A stretch of DNA of 7,384 nucleotides from H2-BAC3 sp045863035 (GTDB taxonomy: Bacteria > Bacteroidota > Ignavibacteria > Ignavibacteriales > Ignavibacteriaceae), in contig BTUV01000119.1 in the NCBI GenBank assembly GCA_045863035.1, positions 1 to 7,384 of the forward strand, in the 5' to 3' direction. Of this stretch, positions 1 to 4,940 are shown one piece after another. Below the pieces are notes generated by a model that saw only the letters and a program-made list of their open reading frames with translations, had not been told where the DNA came from and ran no database searches. The position numbers and the translations under genes were made by a program. How positions within the stretch are numbered: the stretch's first letter is position 1; every line of letters starts with the position of its first letter.

Positions 1-136
1 TTTTGAATTGGCGCTGCTTTCTATTGGAAACTTAGTTGCCAAGAGTTGTTCGCGCAAAGCCGCTAGGAAGAAAAGAAGTTGTATATATATGAGACTGTTA
101 TTCACCATTCACCATTTACAATTAGCAATTTGAATC
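1..136. repeat. Repeat-like spacer upstream of the PH-domain gene
   Basis: No gene is visible here. Two kinds of repeat-like DNA are. Around 49-72 a TTCGCGCAAAGCCGCTA stretch resembles the dispersed 'cgcaaagccgc' intergenic sequence I remember from many bacterial genomes (recollection, not tested). At 100-134 five heptamers follow in exact register: ATTCACC, ATTCACC, ATTTACA, ATTAGCA, ATTTGAA, ending 2 bp before the start codon of the next gene. A TATATATAT run at 82-90 could serve as a -10 region, but no convincing -35 is placed correctly. There is no Shine-Dalgarno sequence before position 137. Confidence 0.45.
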
Positions 137-784
137 ATGATATTTAACTTAAACAGAGAAATAGAACAATACTTAGAAGCAGGGGAAAATCTTATCTGGA
201 CAGGTCAGCCCAAACAGGGATTGGTTTTTTCGGCTTTTGATATATGGATGGTCATCTTTGGTATTATCTGGACCTCCGGCGTTGTAAGCTGGATATATGC
301 AGCGTGGGATGCCGCTATCTGGTTTGCGATGTTCGGTCTCCCCTTTCTTCTGGTTGGGCTTTACCTTATATTCGGTAAGTTTTTTATAGACGCCCGGACT
401 CGATCCACAGCTATATACGCAATAACTAACAGGCGGGTTATTATTACCTATAAGAAGGTGCGAAAGAAATTCTATTCGTATGAATATGGTAAGATCAGAG
501 AAATAGCGCTGCGCGAAAATGCGGATAAGTCAGGCGCGATTTATCTTTATTTTCCGGAAGGTTGGAGCCGAAACGCTCAGGTTTTTAGGAATGCCGATGA
601 TGTTTTTGAAAAATTAAAAAACAGTAATCTAAAGAAAGCAGCAAACGCGTTGTTTAATCAGGGTGAAATATATAGCGGGATGAGAGAGGATTCATTTTCA
701 CTGCTGCCGGATGCACGAGGAGCTTACGAAAAACTTGAAGAGCAGTTTAAGACGCACCAGGCAAAGTTCGGGAAAGTGTTGTGA
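137..784 (+). CDS. Two-helix membrane protein with bacterial PH-like domain
   Basis: The 215-residue product opens with a soluble segment carrying ENLIWTGQPKQG (about 17-28), a version of the 'GE.llW.G.P..G' signature common at the N-terminus of bacterial PH-like membrane proteins. Two hydrophobic helices follow (about 32-56 and 59-81), forming a hairpin. A cytoplasmic PH-like region (about 82-162) comes next, with the family hallmark YAITNRRVI (94-102) and alternating beta-strand patterning. The tail FNQGEIYSGM...DARGAYEKLEEQ (173-203) is amphipathic and matches the C-terminal helix usual in this family. Such proteins are membrane-associated, and most have no known biochemical activity. The ATG at 137 is the natural start. 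It has no Shine-Dalgarno and is preceded by a 7-bp repeat array. The gene stands alone, 250 bp before the next gene on the same strand. The PH-like call rests on pattern recognition; a specific function cannot be given. Confidence 0.7.
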   Translation: MIFNLNREIEQYLEAGENLIWTGQPKQGLVFSAFDIWMVIFGIIWTSGVVSWIYAAWDAAIWFAMFGLPFLLVGLYLIFGKFFIDARTRSTAIYAITNRRVIITYKKVRKKFYSYEYGKIREIALRENADKSGAIYLYFPEGWSRNAQVFRNADDVFEKLKNSNLKKAANALFNQGEIYSGMREDSFSLLPDARGAYEKLEEQFKTHQAKFGKVL

Positions 785-814
785 GTTGATAATTGAAAAT
801 GGATGGGGGATAAC

Positions 815-960
815 TAAACGCTGCTGCCAAGATCAAAAACCAGATGACCAAGGGTTGGCAATGTCCTCGGGATAAGTCAGAGCAAAGTTGCAAAGCCGCA
901 ACGGGTAAATTAACGCCTGGATCCGTTGAGTGTACAACAATTAAACGAAACCGTGTATAA
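815..960 (+). mobile_element. Possible decayed group II intron 3' fragment
   Basis: The segment with GTTGCAAAGCCGCAACGG, TTAACGCCTGGATCCGTTG and TTAAACGAAACCG resembles, from memory, the RNA just upstream of domain V in a common class of bacterial group II introns, where GAAACCGCCGTATAC normally opens domain V. Here the sequence breaks off after GAAACCG, and the expected partner strand (a GTACGGTGGT-like sequence) and the intron 3' end are absent, so any intron is dead. Visible pairing fits structured RNA. GTTGC (887-891) pairs with GCAAC (898-902), and alternatively CAACGG (899-904) pairs with CCGTTG (923-928). No reverse-transcriptase coding sequence remains in the window. It could instead be another dispersed non-coding repeat. 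Confidence 0.3.
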
Positions 961-991
961 TAATGTTCGAATCTTTTGTCGGGATTATACC

Positions 992-1000
992 TATATTTAC
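992..1000 (+). promoter_or_regulatory. Possible -7 promoter box for the Mrr gene
   Basis: TATATTTAC is close to the TAnnTTTG(C) -7 element of Bacteroidota promoters and lies 34 bp before the ATG at 1035, a normal leader length. A TTTG at 975-978 is too close to be a canonical -33 element. An alternative is the sigma70-like TATAAT at 956-961, whose -35 is poor and whose leader would be about 68 nt. The same nonamer occurs before the gene at 3526, which slightly favours the first choice. Confidence 0.25.
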
Positions 1001-1023
1001 ACATAAATCAACATATTTTTAAA

Positions 1024-1038
1024 ATGGTAAACGTATGA
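1024..1038 (+). other. Four-codon leader frame overlapping the Mrr start
   Basis: ATG GTA AAC GTA TGA encodes MVNV and its stop overlaps the Mrr start codon as ATGA (1035-1038), the arrangement used in translational coupling by termination-reinitiation. Neither ATG has a Shine-Dalgarno. It may be chance, since such short frames are common in AT-rich leaders. Confidence 0.2.
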
Positions 1039-1952
1039 TTCCTGATTTTCAATCCCTTATGCTTCCACTGCTCCGCCAATTGTCTGATGGAAAAGAGCAC
1101 TCATACCGTCAACTTATTGAAGCTCTCACGAAGGAATTTAACCTGACGGATGCTGAGCGGAGGGAGATGCTTGCAAGTGGTGCGCAGGAAGTTTTTAGCA
1201 ACAGGGCGAGTTGGGCAACAACATATCTGAAAAAGGCGGGACTAATTGCATCACCCAAAAGAAGTACGTTTGTTATTACCGGAGAGGGAACGAAGGTTTT
1301 AAGAACTAATCCCGAGAAAATAAATACTGCCTATTTACGAAAGTATGAAACATTCCTTGAGTTTCAGAATATCAATAACACCGAGAAAAAAGAGGAACAA
1401 AACGATAAGCTATTAAACGACACCGCCCAAAGCACACCGGAAGAAGCCCTTGGTGCCGCATATAGCTCAATCAGATCAGCACTTGCCTCTGAGCTTCTGG
1501 AAAAAATACTTAAACTTTCACCGCAGTTTTTTGAAAAAATGGTAATTGATTTACTAGTGGCTATGGGTTATGGCGGCTCCATTTCGGATGCGGGCAGAGC
1601 CGTGGGTAAAAGCGGAGATGAGGGGATTGATGGCATCATTAAAGAAGACCGGCTTGGTCTTGATATAATATATATCCAGGCGAAAAGATGGAAAGAGGGA
1701 ACAGTGGGGCGGCCTGAAATTCAAAAATTTGTAGGAGCGCTTGCAGGCCAGGGAGCAAAGAAAGGGATATTTATCACAACATCACGGTTTTCCAAAGATG
1801 CGGAAGATTATAATCCTAAAAACGAAACAAAGATTGTTTTGATTGATGGAGAAAAACTTGCCCAACTAATGATTGACTATAGCATTGGCTGTTCGGTTCA
1901 GCGTACTTTTGAAATCAAGAAAATAGATAACGACTACTTTGAGGAGGAGTAG
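1035..1952 (+). CDS. mrr: Mrr-type restriction endonuclease (type IV-like)
   Basis: The 305-residue product matches the length of E. coli Mrr (about 304) and has its two-domain layout. Residues 6-90 form a winged-helix-like Mrr N-terminal DNA-binding domain (DGKEHSYRQLIEAL, then ASWATTYLKKAGLI and VITGEGTKVL). A charged linker spans about 108-140. The Mrr catalytic domain (about 160-278) has FFEKMVIDLLVAMGYGG, then GDEGIDGII with Asp199, IIYIQAKRW with Gln215 and Lys217, and KGIFITTSRFSKDA. This is the D...QxK variant of the PD-(D/E)xK nuclease core, and it appears intact. Family members cut modified (methylated) DNA in the cytoplasm. No methyltransferase or specificity gene is adjacent, which fits a stand-alone modification-dependent enzyme, although the actual modification recognised is unknown. 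The ATG at 1035 begins in the expected place but lacks a Shine-Dalgarno; a 4-codon frame (1024-1038) overlaps it as ATGA. The gene converges on the ATPase gene downstream. Confidence 0.88.
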   Translation: MIPDFQSLMLPLLRQLSDGKEHSYRQLIEALTKEFNLTDAERREMLASGAQEVFSNRASWATTYLKKAGLIASPKRSTFVITGEGTKVLRTNPEKINTAYLRKYETFLEFQNINNTEKKEEQNDKLLNDTAQSTPEEALGAAYSSIRSALASELLEKILKLSPQFFEKMVIDLLVAMGYGGSISDAGRAVGKSGDEGIDGIIKEDRLGLDIIYIQAKRWKEGTVGRPEIQKFVGALAGQGAKKGIFITTSRFSKDAEDYNPKNETKIVLIDGEKLAQLMIDYSIGCSVQRTFEIKKIDNDYFEEE

Positions 1953-2056
1953 TCCGCCGGAATGATAATTCCTTAATTGTAAATGTTCACTTAAATGTCT
2001 TTCATAATTTGCTTCTTTATAATTGCATGTTCACTTTATAATTCATATTTCAAACT
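1953..2056. repeat. Convergent intergenic spacer with 7-bp periodic array
   Basis: This lies between the convergent Mrr and ATPase genes. GGAAT-GATA-ATTCC (1959-1972) forms a 5-bp stem with a 4-nt loop 6 bp after the Mrr stop, but no strong T-run follows, so it is at best a weak terminator. ATGTTCACTT occurs twice (1983-1992 and 2027-2036) and TTCATAATT twice (2001-2009 and 2056-2064). From 2037 to 2071 the sequence is in exact 7-bp register: TATAATT, CATATTT, CAAACTT, CATAATT, CATTAAG. The array continues into the ATPase gene and supplies its stop codon. Confidence 0.55.
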
Positions 2057-3334
2057 TCATAATTCATTAAGCAGCCATTTCCATACCGGATAAACCCGGA
2101 TGGTTTTTCCGTTCTGCGTGTGTTCGAATTCCTGATCTGAGGTTAATATCGTTCCCTCAGAAAACCCGAAGAATTCAAGAGCCGTGACCAGACCGCTGTA
2201 TTCTCTTTCCTGATTGTCGGGGGTGATATTCCAGCACACCTGAAAACAACCAATCACAACGCCCTGGTTCTGAAGGATGAAATCGCACTCATTTTTCCCG
2301 TCTGAAAAATAGTGAACAGTCCCTTGTTTGGCAAGTTCGTTGTGCGCAAGGTTTTCCAGAAGGCGTCCGTAATCTTTGGTTACTTTTAGAGAGATACGGG
2401 GAATAAAACCGTTATCAGTTACATAGAGTTTTTTTTCGTTACTTATCTGCTTTCTGATGCTGTAATCGAACTTGTTTATCATCGAAGCAAAATAGGTTTT
2501 CGTGAGTGAATGTATATATGATTTAACAGTATTTACACTTCCGAACCCGAGTGAGTTTTTTAATCTGGTATAACTGAAACGGCTGCCGAAATTTGTTATC
2601 ATATACTGATAGAGTTCACGCAGCTCAAACGGATTTGAAAGACCGTAGCGGAGTGCGATATCTTTTATCACAACATCCTCATAGGTACGCGTCAGGATAT
2701 CATATTCCTGATAGGTCAGATATTCAGGCATGCCCCCTTCAACCAGGTAACGGTCAAATGCACTCTTAAGAACGGCGCGCTCCCGGGTTGTATATATAGA
2801 CGAGGTTTTACCGGGAATATTGCCCAACATGAGATATTCAGAAAATGAGAAAGGTGAAACAGTTATATCTGTGTGCCGCCCGGTTAGTTTTGTGCCTATT
2901 TCGCGGCTGAGAAGGTTGGCGCTGGACCCGGTGATATAAAACTTATATCCGTCCTCAAGAAACCTCCTTACAAAACGTTCAAACCCCGTAACGTTTTGTA
3001 TCTCATCAATCAGAAATGTTTTTTTTGAACCATAAAGCCCCGTAAGTGTTTCATAGAGATCATTAAAACGCTCTGCCGGAAACCCCATCAGGCGCTCATC
3101 TTCAAAGTTGATGTAGAGGAAGTCCTGGTCGCCATAATAGGTAGAAGCGATTTGCCTCAGAAGGGTTGACTTACCCGTTCGCCGGAGCCCGGTTATAACC
3201 ACGGCATGAGGCAGAGCCCTATATCGCTCAACTTCAGACAAAACGTCTCTTTTAACGCCAAAGGATTTCCTTAAAAATGCCTCCCTCTGCTCATTGAGAA
3301 TGACTGCTAAGGTGTTTCTATCCGGTATATTCAC
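2057..3334 (-). CDS. AAA_14 / DUF4143 P-loop ATPase
   Basis: The 425-residue product is a typical-length member of the AAA_14-DUF4143 family. Its P-loop is GLRRTGKS (49-56). The Walker B motif is TFLIDEIQN (106-114) with Asp110 and Glu111, sensor-1-like YITGSSANLLS spans 133-143, and the family signature SPFSFSEYL spans 160-168. The DUF4143 half starts near 190 (YLVEGGMPEYL, 196-206), contains a winged-helix-like region (about 245-290), and ends in a region shaped like a PD-(D/E)xK nuclease: LENLAHNEL (326-334), ECDFILQ (349-355), FQVCW (364-368). The position where a nuclease would carry Lys is Cys367, so cleavage activity is doubtful; similar QVC-type sequences occur in the family as I know it. 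The cellular role of the family is not established. Start: GTG at 3334 is the only reasonable initiator before the P-loop. It has no Shine-Dalgarno, and the promoter lies so close that the mRNA may be leaderless. Three phased palindromes upstream suggest tight regulation. Confidence 0.87.
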   Translation of the reverse strand: MNIPDRNTLAVILNEQREAFLRKSFGVKRDVLSEVERYRALPHAVVITGLRRTGKSTLLRQIASTYYGDQDFLYINFEDERLMGFPAERFNDLYETLTGLYGSKKTFLIDEIQNVTGFERFVRRFLEDGYKFYITGSSANLLSREIGTKLTGRHTDITVSPFSFSEYLMLGNIPGKTSSIYTTRERAVLKSAFDRYLVEGGMPEYLTYQEYDILTRTYEDVVIKDIALRYGLSNPFELRELYQYMITNFGSRFSYTRLKNSLGFGSVNTVKSYIHSLTKTYFASMINKFDYSIRKQISNEKKLYVTDNGFIPRISLKVTKDYGRLLENLAHNELAKQGTVHYFSDGKNECDFILQNQGVVIGCFQVCWNITPDNQEREYSGLVTALEFFGFSEGTILTSDQEFEHTQNGKTIRVYPVWKWLLNEL

Positions 3335-3340
3335 TATTTT

Positions 3341-3369
3341 ATCATAAATTGTTCATTCAGAATGAACAA
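3341..3369 (-). promoter_or_regulatory. Predicted promoter of the ATPase gene
   Basis: On the minus strand, TTGTTC (3369-3364) and TATGAT (3346-3341) are separated by exactly 17 bp and resemble sigma70 -35 and -10 hexamers. Only 6 bp (AAAATA) separate the -10 from the GTG start codon, so transcription would begin at or next to the start codon and give a leaderless message. The -35 and most of the spacer lie inside a perfect palindrome, so a protein bound there would block RNA polymerase. Confidence 0.5.
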
Positions 3370-3435
3370 AAATAGGCAAAATTGTTCATTTAGAATGCAC
3401 AATTTCCCGTAAAATCGTTCATTCAGGATGCACAA
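3349..3435. repeat. Three 21-bp palindromes at 33-bp period (candidate operators)
   Basis: Copy 1 (3349-3369) is a perfect inverted repeat with 9-bp arms, TTGTTCATT and AATGAACAA, around CAG. Copy 2 (3382-3402) has arms TTGTTCATT and AATGCACAA around TAG, with one mismatch. Copy 3 (3415-3435) has TCGTTCATT and GATGCACAA around CAG and is more decayed. The copies start exactly 33 bp apart, about three helical turns, so all would present the same DNA face. Short matches also occur between copies, such as the AAAA before copies 2 and 3 and TTTCC after both. The position over the ATPase promoter suggests an operator array for a dimeric regulator, with the perfect copy nearest the gene. RNA hairpins are less likely, because the predicted transcript starts downstream of them. 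Confidence 0.75.
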
Positions 3436-3469
3436 TTTCCTCCCGCTCCCCAATTCCCCTTCAAATTCG

Positions 3470-3478
3470 TATATTTAC
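3470..3478 (+). promoter_or_regulatory. Possible -7 promoter box for the membrane-protein operon
   Basis: TATATTTAC resembles the Bacteroidota -7 consensus TAnnTTTG(C) and sits 47 bp before the GTG at 3526. No clear -33 TTTG is present at the usual distance upstream, so the call is tentative. The remaining spacer between the palindromes and this gene (3436-3525) shows nothing else. Confidence 0.3.
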
Positions 3479-3525
3479 CGGATGTTTAGCTTTTCATTAC
3501 TTCAGTTCCTCGGCGGGGGTGGACG

Positions 3526-4146
3526 GTGATTCTCCTGCAGTTTGCAACCGGCTCACTTGGGGTGATGGTCGTCTATTTTGTTCTTTCATCGGCTGAACCC
3601 TCATTGCGTCTGGGGTTTACTATTGCAGCCGCGGTGGCTTATTCACTTCTTAGCCAACTTACCTTTGCTGAAAAACGTGAGCGGTTTTATCTGGCTCTGG
3701 TTATTGTGCCCCTTTTTCTTTTTCTGGCGGTCATCGGAGGACTCGGATGGTACGCACAGAACTCTGACCCGCTTAAGGATGAGCAATTTAAAAAGGGAAG
3801 AGAACTGCTCCTTAGCAGTGGTATGATTAAGGATGCACTCTATACGGTATCGCTCAATTCTCTTGAAATTAAACTTTCAGACGATGAAAAACAATTTGCC
3901 CCCGCTGCCAACGACACATCAAACGGCTATGCTTTTATTAACGGGAGTATTGAAACTCCGTATAACGGAACCAGTATATATCTGTTTCTTGAATATACAG
4001 GGACGGACTCAATGGCACTGAGCGGACTTTCCGCGCGTCTCTCCGGACGAAATGATGCTTTTGCAAATTCAGGAGGATATACAGGATGTTTGCAGTACCG
4101 GGCGGTTGTTAAAACAGACGGCATTACGATTACGAGGGTAAATTAA
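3526..4146 (+). CDS. Unrecognised membrane protein, three helices plus soluble domain
   Basis: I do not recognise this 206-residue protein. Hydrophobic segments lie at about 3-20, 29-47 and 54-76. The positively charged loop AEKRER (48-53) between the second and third should be cytoplasmic, which places the N-terminus inside and the C-terminal domain (about 80-206) on the outer face of the membrane. That domain is polar and predicted to be beta-rich (ALYTVSLNSLEIKLSDD at 104-120, GYAFINGSIETPYNGTSIYLFLEYTG at 134-159) and has a single cysteine (Cys188). The start is GTG at 3526, the only usable initiator after the in-frame TAG at 3487; GGGGGTGG just upstream is a mediocre ribosome site. It is followed after 4 bp by a second protein of the same topology, so the pair is almost certainly co-transcribed and may form a complex (inference). 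Confidence 0.65.
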   Translation: MILLQFATGSLGVMVVYFVLSSAEPSLRLGFTIAAAVAYSLLSQLTFAEKRERFYLALVIVPLFLFLAVIGGLGWYAQNSDPLKDEQFKKGRELLLSSGMIKDALYTVSLNSLEIKLSDDEKQFAPAANDTSNGYAFINGSIETPYNGTSIYLFLEYTGTDSMALSGLSARLSGRNDAFANSGGYTGCLQYRAVVKTDGITITRVN

Positions 4147-4150
4147 CAGG

Positions 4151-4852
4151 ATGGATATTCAAAAGCAATTATATATATTACTGCTGATTACATTGTTTCT
4201 GCTGTCGGCTGAATACATGGGCGTGAATGGACTAAGCAGCATGACAAAGCTCCCCTGGTCCGGGGACATATATAAAGATGAAGCGGGTTGGGCTCCGCTG
4301 ATGCCGGTGCTTCTCTATTGTATTCTGCTTCCGGTGATGTTTGCGGTTTCACTCAGGGGGCTTATGCGGATGATACATGAAAATGGCAGCATCAAGAAGT
4401 ATCTCCGGTCGGTAAATACCATGGTGATGGCAGTTTGTATATATATCATTGTGCTTTTTGTATGGCAGTCTGCCGGAGCAGCGGCAACGCTGGCTGAACA
4501 TGAAGTGCAAAAAGAAAATCTGAAGAGCTCATTAGAGCGTGACATGCTTTTATTAGAATTAAATGAGGTATGCTTCCTTGCACGCGAAAAGATGCTCCTG
4601 CCCGCCTCATTCAGCGGTATTGGAAAAAAACCCGCAGAGTATATAGGGAAGGAACCGGAACTACTGAGAGAAATTCTTGCAGATGCTCAATTTTCCGTGC
4701 TTGATAAAATAAGCATTTCAGCACTTTCGGATTCGAGCGTTACCCTAAAGGTTTATAGCAGAGGTGAAAAATTCAGCTTTGAGGCGCAGGTTTTTACGTC
4801 AAACAGGCAGACAATATATGAAGAGCTGCCGGTGAGCGGTGAAGTAAAATAA
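4151..4852 (+). CDS. Unrecognised membrane protein, same topology as upstream partner
   Basis: I do not recognise this 233-residue protein. Helices lie at about 7-25, 47-68 and 88-112. The basic loop RGLMRMIHENGSIKKYLR (69-86) is predicted cytoplasmic, so the N-terminus is inside and the C-terminal part outside, as in the gene before it. After the third helix comes a charged helical, possibly coiled-coil stretch (about 115-148, AEHEVQKENLKSSLERDMLLLELNEV), then a mixed domain ending in beta-strands (KISISALSDSSVTLKVYSRGEKFSFEAQVF, split around 186-215). No enzyme motif is seen. The ATG at 4151 is 4 bp after the previous stop, with only a weak AGG before it, so translation is probably coupled. 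The helicase-exonuclease gene follows after 88 bp on the same strand without an obvious terminator between them. Confidence 0.65.
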   Translation: MDIQKQLYILLLITLFLLSAEYMGVNGLSSMTKLPWSGDIYKDEAGWAPLMPVLLYCILLPVMFAVSLRGLMRMIHENGSIKKYLRSVNTMVMAVCIYIIVLFVWQSAGAAATLAEHEVQKENLKSSLERDMLLLELNEVCFLAREKMLLPASFSGIGKKPAEYIGKEPELLREILADAQFSVLDKISISALSDSSVTLKVYSRGEKFSFEAQVFTSNRQTIYEELPVSGEVK

Positions 4853-4940
4853 TATCTAAAATTCCGGAAAAACCGAAAAACTTTAACTCTTGAATGATAT
4901 CACGCAAAAGTTAAACACAAAATTAAAAGGAAGAATAAGA
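4853..4940 (+). promoter_or_regulatory. Leader of the helicase gene with ribosome binding site
   Basis: AAGGAAG (about 4927-4933) lies 7 nt before the ATG at 4941 and is the best Shine-Dalgarno in the window. It decides the helicase start: the frame is open back to TTG at 4890, but the 17 extra residues have no ribosome site and precede the conserved Q-motif region. A 7-bp inverted repeat, TTTAACT (4882-4888) with AGTTAAA (4909-4915), may be an operator or chance. TTCCGGAA (4862-4869) is a short palindrome without a T-run, so no terminator is called. Confidence 0.5.

Larger units (their letters stand above)
785..1034. other. Gene-free spacer with repeat and structured segments
   Basis: Three parts can be told apart. 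Positions 785-805 hold three degenerate heptamers (GTTGATA, ATTGAAA, ATGGATG) directly after the stop of the PH-domain gene. Positions about 815-960 are less AT-rich and look like the remnant listed separately. Positions 955-1034 are AT-rich and carry a 7-bp inverted repeat, GTATAAT (955-961) with ATTATAC (984-990), as well as the likely promoter of the Mrr gene. Open frames exist on both strands: 844-960 on plus, 38 codons, and a longer one on minus that overlaps the end of the PH gene. Neither has a Shine-Dalgarno or a recognisable domain, so I do not call them genes. Confidence 0.5.

Noticed and set aside
844..960. 38-codon plus-strand frame (MTKGWQCPRDK...)
   Set aside because: No Shine-Dalgarno and no known family. 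The same DNA fits a non-coding repeat or intron fragment better.
747..1004. 85-codon open frame on the minus strand
   Set aside because: It overlaps the end of the PH-domain gene and crosses the repeat-like spacer. It has no ribosome site and no recognisable domain, and its C-terminal residues merely read the heptamer patch.
1959..1972. GGAAT/ATTCC hairpin as a terminator of the Mrr gene
   Set aside because: The stem is only 5 bp, AT-rich at the loop side, and lacks a T-run.
3349..3435. Palindrome array as a CRISPR array
   Set aside because: Only three units, spacers of 12 bp, units that are not identical, and no cas genes.
3349..3435. Palindrome array as a replication-origin iteron cluster
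   Set aside because: No replication initiator gene is nearby, and the array sits on a promoter directly before a coding sequence, which fits an operator better.
3578..4124. Three small frames at 3578-3826 (+), 3833-4021 (+) and 3927-4124 (-)
   Set aside because: All lie inside the 3526-4146 gene, whose frame has coherent helices and a soluble domain; the others have none.
4315..4545. 76-codon minus-strand frame
   Set aside because: Antisense to the second membrane protein, with no supporting signals.
4890..4940. TTG start extending the helicase by 17 residues
   Set aside because: No ribosome site stands before it, whereas AAGGAAG lies 7 nt before the ATG at 4941, directly ahead of the conserved N-terminal motif.
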